In this document: piece by piece, positions 1 through 8,081 of the stretch
Layout of the letters: each line of letters begins with the position of its first letter
Numbering within the stretch: the stretch's first letter is position 1
Source of the DNA: Flagellimonas maritima
GTDB lineage: Bacteria > Bacteroidota > Bacteroidia > Flavobacteriales > Flavobacteriaceae
Direction of reading: 5' to 3'
Assembly (NCBI RefSeq): GCF_003269425.1
Contig: NZ_CP030104.1
Coordinates: forward strand, 1,979,501 to 2,043,500
DNA: 64,000 nt
Program-made: the position numbers and the translations under genes
Notes under the pieces: generated by a model
What the model saw: only the letters and a program-made list of their open reading frames with translations
The model's database searches: none
Told to the model about the DNA's origin: nothing

Positions 1-972
1 CTAACGGTTTTGGTTCCTGAGTTCAATATAACTGCTTCTAGCCCCAACCCAATTTTAACGGTTGAAAATGATGTGGATATTGATTTTGATATTGACGGTA
101 CCAATGATTTGGATTATTTTATAACCTATAGTATCTCCCCAAATAATGGAGCGGTTTTAAAATATAATAACAATGTATTGGCACAGAATACCGAACTTAA
201 TGCGTCCCAGTACAGCTTCAAGTTTGATTTTAACGAAGCCGCAGCGTATACCATCACTTTTACCGTAACATCCAATTACGATACTGAAAAACAGGCTGTT
301 AGTGAGGTAACCGTTAACAATACTCCTTTCAATTTTAACTTTAGTTCGCCAAATGGGGTAGTCGATATTTCTCACGTGTTATCCATTGCCCTTTCTGGAG
401 CTGCATCTGGTTTTACACTCTCTGGGGAAGTTCTTCAAGGATCTGGGAATTTCGGGTTCCAAAATGGAGATGGAATTGGTAAGGGGAACAACGTACCAAG
501 ACAGTACACCCCGACCGTAGATGGAAATCATAACATACGCTTAACCGTTACTGATGGGTATGGGTATAGCAAAAGTGTTGAAAAACAATTTACGGTCTCA
601 GGAAATGGTCCGACTATAACGGGAATTAACAGTACCGCCTATGAAAAATATAGTTGTAACCAACTTGGATTTTTTAAGCAGTGCGGACTACAGATTAAAT
701 CTTCTTTAGCCATCGATAACATTTTTGTAATTGAGTCCTATAGAACTAGATTTAATAATATGGTTAGCGCAGAATCCCCGATTCTTTTCAATTTTTCTGT
801 AATAATTCAAGCAGGGGGAGTTGTTATTAGTAACGACAACAATGTGAACGACGGTGCAGTTACTATTCCACCTAACACCCCCTACGAGATTCAGGTTAAG
901 GATGCCAACGACCAATGGAGCGATTGGTTTCAGGTTCAATCACCCAACGCGTATAATCTGACTTACAACTAA
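1..972 (+). CDS. Ig-like repeat protein, 3' part; possibly TraQ-type conjugation protein
   Basis: The reading frame is open from the first base, so the gene starts upstream of the window. The visible ~323 residues form beta-rich units of about 95 residues with aromatic/threonine strands ending in 'TVNN' or 'TVSG', typical of Ig/PKD-like folds, followed by a C-terminal domain (about residues 205-320) with two cysteines. Proteins of this kind (TraQ/DUF3872-like, several units) close the tra operon in Bacteroidota conjugative elements; that assignment is by general resemblance only. It could instead be a surface adhesin fragment. A strong hairpin terminator follows at 1004. Confidence 0.45.
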   Translation, partial: LTVLVPEFNITASSPNPILTVENDVDIDFDIDGTNDLDYFITYSISPNNGAVLKYNNNVLAQNTELNASQYSFKFDFNEAAAYTITFTVTSNYDTEKQAVSEVTVNNTPFNFNFSSPNGVVDISHVLSIALSGAASGFTLSGEVLQGSGNFGFQNGDGIGKGNNVPRQYTPTVDGNHNIRLTVTDGYGYSKSVEKQFTVSGNGPTITGINSTAYEKYSCNQLGFFKQCGLQIKSSLAIDNIFVIESYRTRFNNMVSAESPILFNFSVIIQAGGVVISNDNNVNDGAVTIPPNTPYEIQVKDANDQWSDWFQVQSPNAYNLTYN

Positions 973-1003
973 ATCTGTTATAATATCTCCACTTATGCAT
1001 CAA

Positions 1004-1027
1004 AGAGGGCTAAAAGCCCTCTTTTTT
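1004..1027 (+). terminator. Rho-independent terminator
   Basis: Perfect 8-bp stem AGAGGGCT / AGCCCTCT with a three-base loop, followed by a run of T. It lies 32 bp after the stop of the Ig-like gene and ends that operon. Confidence 0.85.
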
Positions 1028-1116
1028 GTTTATCTATCAATCCATAACTGCCATCTGTAAATTAATCATTTCAAATTTTGAAATTTTTATTTTCTTTCGT
1101 AACAAAATCCATTATT

Positions 1117-1548
1117 ATGAACAGATTTAAAATTGTTTTTTTGGCTTGTATCGCATTTATATTTATGAACTGTAAAGAAAATTCTTCTTCAAGTTCTAAG
1201 GCTTCTATGGAAATGGTTGATACCAATAATGAGCTTCTGGGGGAATATTCAACCCAACCTGATGGAGCTCCTGAGTTTCGCATTTCGAAAACTAAGGATA
1301 TTTACTATGGACAAATTCTGGACGGTGGAAAATGGTCCGACCCTCTCGAAATAACTTCATCGAACAATAAAGAGCTTGTAACGCTTTTCGGCGATAATAT
1401 GGATAACCATGTGATTACTGGTTTGACAAATTCAGAAACAGGATTTGGTATTTTTAAGGTAGATTCTGAATTTAAACTTGCTGGAGATAAAATGAAATCT
1501 GATTATTTAGCAATATTTCTTTTTCCTTTAGAGGTGTATAAACTTTAA
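1117..1548 (+). CDS. Small predicted lipoprotein, unknown function
   Basis: The 143-residue product starts MNRFKIVFLACIAFIFMNC: a lysine/arginine n-region, a hydrophobic core and a cysteine at position 19 with a serine-rich tether, i.e. a type II signal peptide. An in-frame ATG at 1078 exists but would place extra residues before the signal sequence, so 1117 is preferred. The mature part is a small mixed beta domain; I do not recognise a family. It sits between the transfer-type module and a convergent thermonuclease gene, and small lipoproteins here may be entry-exclusion-like, but nothing in the sequence proves that. Confidence 0.7.
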   Translation: MNRFKIVFLACIAFIFMNCKENSSSSSKASMEMVDTNNELLGEYSTQPDGAPEFRISKTKDIYYGQILDGGKWSDPLEITSSNNKELVTLFGDNMDNHVITGLTNSETGFGIFKVDSEFKLAGDKMKSDYLAIFLFPLEVYKL

Positions 1549-1907
1549 TGTACGCAGTATTTTTGGGACATCTTAACGGGCTATCCCTCCAATCATTTTA
1601 AGGCGCTCTAAGCCTCGTTTTGTTCTGCGGTAGCTTCTTCTATCGCTTCCTCGTAAATTCTCGCTAGAGAACCCCAAAAAATGGATTTCCGCACCTATCC
1701 CTGATGTATTTGCCATATCCCTGCGGAACTTGATTCCTCCCCTGCTCTACAGGAACCTTTGTGTGGCCAAAAACCCTGGCCAACCCTTCGGTCCTTCGTT
1801 CGGGTTGTCTCAAAATCCTCGGTAACCCGCATAACCGTATTTATGGCGGGTAACTCCCGCCTTAAATACAGTTTTCTTTCCAACCTAGTCAACCTAAGAT
1901 TAATAAA
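1549..1907. other. GC-rich convergent intergenic region with strong hairpin
   Basis: This 359-bp gap between convergent genes is clearly richer in GC than its surroundings. At 1837-1869 there is a 14-bp stem with a single T-T mismatch and a TAACT loop; the flanking CCCGC at 1826 can pair alternatively with GCGGG at 1846. A T-rich stretch follows on the plus strand, so a terminator role is possible. A 65-codon minus frame exists here but has no family resemblance. Confidence 0.5.
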
Positions 1908-2363
1908 CTAATGATTTCTACGCCATTCCCAAGGTGGAACAGGCGCAGTATCTTGCCACAATCCTAACCCCCGTTCTTTTGCTTCTACTTCTATATCGGC
2001 CAAGCTTTTATCCTTAGAGTACTTTTTATAATGCCAGGCATAACCGCACTTCAGTAATTCCCTGGAAAGGTCTTTCCCTTCTCCGTACCGAATAAACCCT
2101 ATAGTACGACCGTAACGGTCTTTCCCTTTACTAATCACCATAACTTCTTTAAAATAAATTTCGTCTGAAGTAAACTTTTTGGCCACCTTGCTATAGGGTT
2201 GCGCATATTCTGGACAATCGATATCCGCTACCCTTATCGTATGTGTCCGCTTGTCTTGATCTAGAACCACGACCGTATCGCCATCCTTGACTTTAACGAC
2301 CTTGCCCTCGATTTGGGCAAAAACCAACATAGGCGCCAATAGAAAAAAAATCAAATTTCTCAT
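1908..2363 (-). CDS. Thermonuclease (SNase-like) family, exported
   Basis: 151 residues with an N-terminal signal peptide (MRNLIFFLLAPMLVFAQ) followed by a complete staphylococcal-nuclease OB fold. Visible are the 'VKDGDTVVV' strand, the 'IRVADIDCPE' motif with the family arginine and acidic residues, and 'KGKDRYGRTIG' carrying the second catalytic arginine. The family hydrolyses DNA and RNA in a Ca2+-dependent way. Such genes are common in conjugative modules of Bacteroidota, where an exported nuclease may help DNA processing or surface interactions (inference). The gene faces the upstream lipoprotein. Confidence 0.88.
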   Translation of the reverse strand: MRNLIFFLLAPMLVFAQIEGKVVKVKDGDTVVVLDQDKRTHTIRVADIDCPEYAQPYSKVAKKFTSDEIYFKEVMVISKGKDRYGRTIGFIRYGEGKDLSRELLKCGYAWHYKKYSKDKSLADIEVEAKERGLGLWQDTAPVPPWEWRRNH

Positions 2364-2442
2364 TATTTCTTATTTTTTACCGGGCCATGCTGTTATACGA
2401 AAATACATTTTCCTGACTCAACCTCTCAAGGCCTTTATCTTT

Positions 2443-2477
2443 CCGGGTTTGGTCCGTGCAGGGTTATCTACAAAAAA
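2443..2477 (+). repeat. Left direct-repeat copy of the leader edge flanking the methyltransferase
   Basis: GGGTTTGGTCCGTGCAGG followed by GTTATCTACAAAAA. The same ~33 bp recur at 3841-3875, where they form the true 5' edge of the topB leader, and in variant form at 35995 in the ssb leader. The methyltransferase gene lies between the first two copies. Confidence 0.8.
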
Positions 2478-2543
2478 TGTGAACAAAAAAGCGAACAAAC
2501 CGAACAAATCTTTTTTAACTTGTGAAGTTGAATTTGCAATGGT

Positions 2544-3809
2544 ATGATAAAAGAAAAAGTTGACATAGAAAACATTGACGGACAGCTATTTGAAATAAAA
2601 ATAGTTGAACCAGATAACTCTAAACCAGCTTCTTTTACTCACTATTTACACAACCACAAAAATGGAGTTTCGCAATTCTACAAAAAAGATGCCCTCGCAT
2701 TTGTAAAAGAAATTCTTACAAAAGAATATCCGACAGAAGAAATCACAAACAAAGTTGCCGAAGATGCTCTTCAGTATTTAATCTTTGGTTTAAACAAAAG
2801 TGTTCGATTTCCAGCACCTGAAAAACCAAAATTTAAATTTATTGACTTATTCGCTGGAATTGGTGGGTTTAGAATGGCTTTTCAAAATCTTAAAGGGAAA
2901 TGCGTTTTTACAAGCGAATGGGATAAATATTCAAAACAAACTTATAAAGCAAATTTTGGAGAAATCCCTTTTGGCGACATAACTAAAGATAAAACCAAAA
3001 GCTATATTCCAGATAATTTTGATGTGCTTTGCGCTGGATTTCCGTGTCAAGCATTTTCAATTGCTGGAAGACGTGGTGGATTTGAAGATACTCGAGGGAC
3101 ACTATTTTTTGATGTTGCCGAAATTATTAAAAAGAAACAACCAAAAGCTATATTCCTCGAAAACGTAAAAGGATTGCGAAATCACGATAAAGGAAAAACA
3201 TTAGCCACAATTTTAAATGTACTACGAGAAGATTTAAACTATTACGTTCCTGAACCACAAATTCTAAATGCAAAAGAGTTTGGAGTTCCCCAAAATCGTG
3301 AACGAATTTTCATTGTAGGTTTTCGCAAGGATTTAGGAATAAAAGATTTTCAATATCCAGAACCAACAAATGAAAATGCAGTTTTAGACGATGTTTTGGA
3401 GCAAAAAGAGGTTTCTGTAAAATATTATCTTTCCACAACTTACCTTCAAACTTTAAAAAATCACAGAGCAAGACACGAAAGCAAAGGAAATGGATTTGGT
3501 TATGAAATCATTCCAAACGACGGAACTGCAAACGCAGTTGTTTGCGGAGGAATGGGAAGAGAAAGGAATTTAGTTTACGATGATAGACTAACAAATTTCA
3601 AACCAATTACCAACATTACAGGAAAAGTAAATAGAGAAGGAATTAGAAAAATGACACCACGAGAATGGGCAAGACTTCAAGGCTTTCCAGATGACTTCAA
3701 AATTGTGGTTTCAGACGCACAAGCATATAAACAATTCGGAAATTCAGTTGCAGTTCCCGCAATTCAGGCAACAACGGAAAAAATTATAGAAAAACTTAAT
3801 TGCAAATGA
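2544..3809 (+). CDS. DNA (cytosine-5) methyltransferase, solitary
   Basis: The 421-residue protein carries the C5-MTase motifs in order: FAGIGG (SAM binding, ~103-108), PCQ with the catalytic cysteine (~167-169), ENV (~206-208), QNRER (~252) and the C-terminal GNSVAVP motif. About 95 residues precede motif I, longer than in a minimal enzyme and not recognised. No restriction endonuclease gene is adjacent, so it acts alone, either as anti-restriction/self-protection or as the relic of a restriction-modification pair. The gene is strongly AT-rich compared with the GC-rich leader into which it is placed, and short direct repeats flank it, so it was probably acquired separately. Its specificity cannot be read. 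Confidence 0.93.
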   Translation: MIKEKVDIENIDGQLFEIKIVEPDNSKPASFTHYLHNHKNGVSQFYKKDALAFVKEILTKEYPTEEITNKVAEDALQYLIFGLNKSVRFPAPEKPKFKFIDLFAGIGGFRMAFQNLKGKCVFTSEWDKYSKQTYKANFGEIPFGDITKDKTKSYIPDNFDVLCAGFPCQAFSIAGRRGGFEDTRGTLFFDVAEIIKKKQPKAIFLENVKGLRNHDKGKTLATILNVLREDLNYYVPEPQILNAKEFGVPQNRERIFIVGFRKDLGIKDFQYPEPTNENAVLDDVLEQKEVSVKYYLSTTYLQTLKNHRARHESKGNGFGYEIIPNDGTANAVVCGGMGRERNLVYDDRLTNFKPITNITGKVNREGIRKMTPREWARLQGFPDDFKIVVSDAQAYKQFGNSVAVPAIQATTEKIIEKLNCK

Positions 3810-4257
3810 TTACAGGTAACTTAATAAATATACTATTTTTCCGCGTTTGGTCCGTGCAGGTTTATCTACAAAAACGGGTGCGCTGGAGTGGCCGCAGCTG
3901 ACCCTTTCGGTAGCGAACTTCCACAAATATTCTTGGTCCGCGCCCAGGTCTTTCCCTGCAGGGAGAACATTTGTGGACGAACCCGAATCCGTACGGTCCA
4001 TGCATTTGTTCCAGGGTGCTTAAGAAAATCGAAGAAGGGAATCGTTCCCCGGGGACGATCGGCCCAAGGGGCTGCCCCGTCATGGTTTTTGTTTCAAAAA
4101 CGCACGCCGGGGGCATTCTTTGCCATGTGGGGCAAAAACCTTCACTGCGGGGAACTCCGAAATACAATGTTGGCTTCCCTTTCCCCTTGGAGAAATTATC
4201 TACCATCGACGGCAAATATAGCCCGCTGCCCTAACGTGGACGTCAATGTTTTTTCCG

Positions 4258-4300
4258 AAGATCGGGAATCCCCCTTGCCAGGGGAACCCACCGCGATCTT
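4258..4300 (+). ncRNA. Conserved hairpin core inside leader A
   Basis: AAGATC pairs with GATCTT around a core GGGAATCCCCCTT / CAGGGGAACCCACC, which itself holds CCCCT / AGGGG pairing. The core recurs at 36409-36451 and, alone, at 35099-35148, where the outer stem is different but still complementary. Whether it works as RNA or as folded single-stranded DNA is not known. Confidence 0.5.
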
Positions 4301-4463
4301 AAGATCCGCTCGCGAGCTCACAAAAACCCCTTGTCCACGGGCAGCGTTCAATTGCCACGGCATCGACGGGGCGACCAATTCCACCAATGGGGGAAGCGCA
4401 ACGCCCTTGAGGGCTCCCAAACCCATGCGCGGCATGGAAGGAGGGAAAAAAAGGTGTAATTAA

Positions 4464-4506
4464 TGCAATATAATATTGCACAGTAATATAGTAATGCTTA
4501 TATTTA
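4464..4506 (+). promoter_or_regulatory. topB promoter with palindromic operator TGCAATATAATATTGCA
   Basis: A perfect 8-bp inverted repeat with one central base (4464-4480) contains the TTG of a possible -33 box. About 20 bp further is TATATTTA (4499-4506), close to the Bacteroidota -7 consensus TAnnTTTG. The same block is present before ssb. On the minus strand the operator core reads AATATTATATT, which also occurs upstream of parA. Confidence 0.55.
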
Positions 4507-4539
4507 TATATCAAATAATTAATTTTAAACTCGTCAATA

Positions 4540-6636
4540 ATGAAAACAGTAATTGCTGAAAAACCTAGTTTTGCCCAAGCTGTAGCAAAAGTAGTCGGAG
4601 CTACTGCCCGTAAAGATGGATATTTAGAAGGAAATGGTTATCAGGTAACATGGGCAATCGGCCACCTTGTAGGGCTGTCCATGCCCCAAGCCTATGGATT
4701 TGAAAAATGGTCATTGGACCATTTACCCATCAATCCAGACCCATTTAAGTTAGAGGTAAAGAACGACCCGGGCATTCAAAAACAGTTCAACGTCATTAAA
4801 ACTCTTTTTGAAAATGCTGACGAAATCATAGTGGCCACAGATGCGGCTCGGGAAGGCGAATTAATCTATCGTTATATCCAACAATTAATTAAAACTCCCG
4901 TGGGAGTTCCTATCAAAAGGTTGTGGGCATCCTCTAATACTGATAAAGCTGTGGAAAAAGCTCTTAATGAGCTTCAACCTATAACGAATTACGATAATCT
5001 TTTTTATGCTGCTAAGGCTAGGAGTGAAGCTGATTGGTTGGTAGGAATTAATTTCACCCAAGGCTATACGCTGGCCAGCGGTAAAAACAAGGCTTTATCC
5101 ATTGGAAGGGTTCAAACGGCCACCCTTCGGTTAATTGTTGATAGATACTTGGAAAACTCCAAGTTTAAATCAACTCCTTTTTTCCAACCAAGAGTTACCC
5201 TGGAGCATGATGAAACCCCTTTTGTCTTAAGTTGTGATAAAAATTTTGAGGATAAAGGAGAAGCTTCAGCACTTGTAAATGGTCTGAAGGGAAGTCTAAG
5301 CCCTGGTATTAGAAAAGAGGACAAAACGACAAATGAAAAATCTCCTTTACCTTTTGATTTGACCACCTTACAGCGTCAGGCTAATAGCACTTTTAAGTAC
5401 ACAGGACAACGAACCTTGGATATTGTTCAGCTTTTATATGAAAGGCATAAAGCCGTTACCTATCCTAGAACCGACAGCCGCTATTTGTCCGAAATGCAAA
5501 TTGATGAAGTCAAAGAAGTTTTGGAGGGATTGCAAAATTTTTCCATCAATGATGTTGAAACCAATAGCCTTAAGAAAGATTTATTGAACAATGTTGATAA
5601 GAATAAAGTTTTTAACGATAAAAAGGTTTCAGACCACCATGCCATTATTCCAACAGGGGAACCTATCGACCTTTCTACCTTAAAAGAGGACGAAAAGAAT
5701 ATTTTTCTAATGATTACAAAAGGGTTTTTGCAAACATTCCTTCCTGATTGTGTGAAAATAAACAGAAAACTTTCTTTTGACCATCAGGAACATGTCTTTT
5801 CAGCAACGAGCTTTAACATCATATCTTCAGGTTGGCGCGTACTTTACCCAGAGGGAGAACATAGTCCAATGTTGCCCGAAATAGTAGAAGGGGAAAAGAA
5901 AACTATTTCTAATGTGGTGGTTCATGAAGGATCTACCAAACCAAAAGCAATCTTTACAGAAGCCAGTTTGTACGGGTATATGGAGACAGAGGGGAAATTG
6001 GTCCAAGATAAAAAACTAAGGGAAGCTTTAAAAGAAAAGGGGAAAGGATTAGGTACTCCCGCCACTCGTTCGGGATTTGTGGAAACCCTTATATCAAGAG
6101 CATATATTGAGCGCAAAGGGGTTAAGTTAATGCCAACTGAAATAGGTGTCGAACTTATCAACTCCTTAAGGGAAATCTCTATTTCTTCCCCAGAAATAAC
6201 TGCGGAATGGGAATATAAACTTAAACTTATTGAAAAGGGGGAATTGGATTATGAACAGTTTATGAGGGAGATTAGAAACTACGTAAATGACATATTTCCA
6301 ACTTTATTGGAGTCGGCCAAACAAATAGCCAAATTTCAAACACCTGAAGAAAAAGCCAGAAATGTTAGCTTTGGAAACTGCCCAAAATGTCAATCCGGCG
6401 AAGTAAGAAAAGGAAAGAAAGCCTTTTACTGCGGCAATTGGAATCAAGAACCAAAATGTGATTTCACCATTTGGATATCTTCATTCAATAAAAAGCTGAG
6501 CGATAAACAGGTGATAGAACTTATTAAAAATGGTGTTACCAATAAAATAAAAGGTTTTAAAAGCAAGACGGGAAAATCCTACGATGCCAAACTTATCTTG
6601 GACGAAAACAAAAAGGTTAAACTTTCATTTGACTAA
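4540..6636 (+). CDS. topB: DNA topoisomerase III
   Basis: The 698-residue protein is a type IA topoisomerase. It has an N-terminal TOPRIM domain (MKTVIAEKPS; acidic DAAREGE at 101-107), the catalytic tyrosine in 'AVTYPRTDSRY' (Tyr308) and a short C-terminal zinc-ribbon-like segment with CPKC and two further cysteines (~614-645), then a basic tail. It relaxes or decatenates single-stranded regions during replication or transfer. A topB gene is a regular member of Bacteroidota conjugative elements, distinct from the chromosomal copy. It is preceded by the large leader and followed after one base by a small gene, so the two are probably translationally coupled. Confidence 0.95.
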   Translation: MKTVIAEKPSFAQAVAKVVGATARKDGYLEGNGYQVTWAIGHLVGLSMPQAYGFEKWSLDHLPINPDPFKLEVKNDPGIQKQFNVIKTLFENADEIIVATDAAREGELIYRYIQQLIKTPVGVPIKRLWASSNTDKAVEKALNELQPITNYDNLFYAAKARSEADWLVGINFTQGYTLASGKNKALSIGRVQTATLRLIVDRYLENSKFKSTPFFQPRVTLEHDETPFVLSCDKNFEDKGEASALVNGLKGSLSPGIRKEDKTTNEKSPLPFDLTTLQRQANSTFKYTGQRTLDIVQLLYERHKAVTYPRTDSRYLSEMQIDEVKEVLEGLQNFSINDVETNSLKKDLLNNVDKNKVFNDKKVSDHHAIIPTGEPIDLSTLKEDEKNIFLMITKGFLQTFLPDCVKINRKLSFDHQEHVFSATSFNIISSGWRVLYPEGEHSPMLPEIVEGEKKTISNVVVHEGSTKPKAIFTEASLYGYMETEGKLVQDKKLREALKEKGKGLGTPATRSGFVETLISRAYIERKGVKLMPTEIGVELINSLREISISSPEITAEWEYKLKLIEKGELDYEQFMREIRNYVNDIFPTLLESAKQIAKFQTPEEKARNVSFGNCPKCQSGEVRKGKKAFYCGNWNQEPKCDFTIWISSFNKKLSDKQVIELIKNGVTNKIKGFKSKTGKSYDAKLILDENKKVKLSFD

Positions 6637-6637
6637 T

Positions 6638-6967
6638 ATGAAAGCGATCAATCTTGAATTTCGACCGTATGGTAACTTAGGGATTAAGATTACCGAAAAG
6701 GCACGTGAATTTTGCAAACTTTATTTAGGAAATAGTGTTACAACGGTAGTTGTACTTCGTTGCCAAGAATTGCAGAATGAAATGTTTGTAATGATTACTC
6801 CTTTCAATGAAAATATCAATATTGGTTTTTTTGATATTTCGTACGTGCATATTGAAACCTTTTCACCATTAAACAATAAGGGCTTAAAATGTGACGCAAG
6901 TCTGTATTATAGCAATGGTAGGTTGATGCTCCTAGATGAAATGATTACTAATAATGATATGATTTAA
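6638..6967 (+). CDS. Small protein of unknown function, coupled to topB
   Basis: 109 residues starting at an ATG one base after the topB stop. A longer in-frame start exists inside topB (6584), but the ATG at 6638 is preferred because of the tight coupling. The predicted fold is mixed alpha/beta with repeated strands ('TTVVVLRCQEL', 'NEMFVMITPF', 'NINIGFFDISYVHIE'). I do not recognise the family. Its position between topB and parA suggests a role in element maintenance or DNA transfer. Confidence 0.7.
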   Translation: MKAINLEFRPYGNLGIKITEKAREFCKLYLGNSVTTVVVLRCQELQNEMFVMITPFNENINIGFFDISYVHIETFSPLNNKGLKCDASLYYSNGRLMLLDEMITNNDMI

Positions 6968-7001
6968 TATTATATTACATATATTCACAATTAATATTAT
7001 A
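6964..7001 (+). promoter_or_regulatory. Tandem AATATTATA sites upstream of parA
   Basis: TTAATATTATA occurs at 6964-6974 and again at 6991-7001, 27 bp apart, ending at the parA start. The first copy extends to AATATTATATT (6966-6976), the same 11 bp found on the minus strand of the topB and ssb operators. A partial copy (AATATTATA) follows the partner gene at 8087-8095. Likely an autoregulatory or partition-type site. Confidence 0.5.
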
Positions 7002-7005
7002 ATGC

Positions 7006-7764
7006 ATGAAAGTAATAGCTATTAGTAATCAGAAAGGGGGAGTGGCCAAAACAACCACTTGCCTAAATCTTGCAGCTTACTTTACAAAAAAACATAGAGT
7101 TCTGATTATTGACTGTGATAAACAGGCCAATCTTTCCAAAAATATAGGGGCTGTGGAACCTAACTCATCTATAAATGAATTGTTTCAGAGAAAACCATTC
7201 GATATAATAAACGTTCGTAAAAATCTTGACCTTATACCCAGTTCAATTGATTTTGCGGGAATAGACCTTTTAATACAGGGGGAACTTGCAAGGGAAACTA
7301 TTTTGAAAAAAGCCATAAAGAAATTCGGTGGTAGTTATGATTTTATTTTTTTGGATTGCCCGCCTGACATGAATTTGGTCACAGTGAACGCCTTAACTGC
7401 TGCAGACTATGTTATAATTCCTGTCCAGGCTTCCCAGTTTAGCATAGACGGGGTTAATATCATGATAGAGTTTATAAGCGGAGTTAAGGAAAATATGAAC
7501 GAAAATTTGTCCCTTTTGGGCATTCTTGTTACTCATTTTGACGAGAGACTTAAAATTAGCAAAAGTATTGAACAGGATTTTAAAGATAATAATTGGGAAG
7601 ATGCTCTCTTTAAGACTAGAATAAGAAGGAATACCGCTATCGAGAATTCACAACACAAAGACAATCGGATGACTATATTTGAGTTTGACAACAAAAGTAG
7701 GGGAGCAATAGACTATGGTAAATTAGGTAGAGAAGTAGCAAGTAAAATCAAAAAATACAGTTAA
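7006..7764 (+). CDS. parA: ParA-family partition ATPase
   Basis: 252 residues with the deviant Walker A motif QKGGVAKTTT (9-18, signature lysine at 10), Walker A' 'DCDKQANLSKN' and the 'FIFLDCPPDMN' Walker B-type strand. ParA ATPases bind DNA non-specifically as ATP dimers and position replicons or conjugation machinery. The next gene starts two bases after the stop and encodes a basic DNA-binding-like partner, giving a standard two-gene par operon. In ICEs such pairs support maintenance of the excised form and sometimes regulate transfer genes. Confidence 0.93.
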   Translation: MKVIAISNQKGGVAKTTTCLNLAAYFTKKHRVLIIDCDKQANLSKNIGAVEPNSSINELFQRKPFDIINVRKNLDLIPSSIDFAGIDLLIQGELARETILKKAIKKFGGSYDFIFLDCPPDMNLVTVNALTAADYVIIPVQASQFSIDGVNIMIEFISGVKENMNENLSLLGILVTHFDERLKISKSIEQDFKDNNWEDALFKTRIRRNTAIENSQHKDNRMTIFEFDNKSRGAIDYGKLGREVASKIKKYS

Positions 7765-7766
7765 GT

Positions 7767-8081
7767 ATGGGATTAAATGATTTATTGGCAAAGAACCAAG
7801 GGGATAATAAACAGAAGGGTAATGGAGCTGATAATGGCAAGTCCACTAAAGGACCAGGAAGACCAGTTGAAAAAAAAGAGCCCCAAGTAACCTTTACGGT
7901 TAGAGGACCACAGTCAACTAAAACTCTTTTACTCAAAATACAGAAAATTAAGGAGCTGACTGAGCCTAATAAGGTTTCGCAAGCTGATGTAATTAGGGAA
8001 GCATTAGAACTCTTGTCCAAGAAAATTAAGCTTCTAGAGAAAGAAAAGCAGTATGCTAAATTTTTAGAAAACATCAAATAA
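7767..8081 (+). CDS. Small ribbon-helix-helix-like partner of ParA
   Basis: 104 residues with a low-complexity basic N-terminus (GDNKQKGNGADNGKSTKGPGRP), then a beta strand 'QVTFTVRG' and two helices ('STKTLLLKIQKIKEL', 'VSQADVIREALELLSKKIKLLEKE'). This order is that of RHH DNA-binding proteins. It follows parA by two bases and is probably the centromere-binding/regulatory component; it is the best local candidate to bind the AATATTATA sites before parA, topB and ssb (inference). It is too short for a canonical ParB. Confidence 0.7.
   Translation: MGLNDLLAKNQGDNKQKGNGADNGKSTKGPGRPVEKKEPQVTFTVRGPQSTKTLLLKIQKIKELTEPNKVSQADVIREALELLSKKIKLLEKEKQYAKFLENIK

Larger units (their letters stand above)
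3844..4519 (+). repeat. ~670-bp GC-rich structured leader, copy A (upstream of topB)
   Basis: Nearly identical to 35995-36666 in front of ssb; both copies end just before the next start codon. The sequence is packed with inverted repeats, e.g. GATCTTAAGATC, GCTCGCGAGC, CCATGC-GCG-GCATGG, GCCCT-TG-AGGGC, GGGGC-T-GCCCC. Long frames are open in several phases because stops are rare. However, in the 191-codon frame the differences between copies near the 5' end are all non-synonymous (a run of DPF-S-L changing to VAF-G-R), which argues against coding. A regulatory RNA or a folded single-stranded-DNA promoter, as known for leading-region genes of conjugative plasmids, fits better; that role is inference. 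Confidence 0.85.

Noticed and set aside
1695..1892. 65-codon minus frame in the GC-rich convergent region
   Set aside because: No family resemblance and overlapped by the strong hairpin; treated as non-coding.
2287..2547. 86-codon plus frame before the methyltransferase
   Set aside because: Overlaps the nuclease gene antisense and the direct-repeat region; no domain pattern.
2544..3809. Complete restriction-modification system
   Set aside because: No endonuclease-like gene on either side; only the methyltransferase is present.
3888..4463. 191-codon plus-strand open frame in leader A (and 193 codons at 36039-36620 in leader B)
   Set aside because: Several frames on both strands are open because the sequence is GC-rich; differences between the copies near the start change amino acids throughout; the protein resembles nothing; the sequence is dominated by hairpins.
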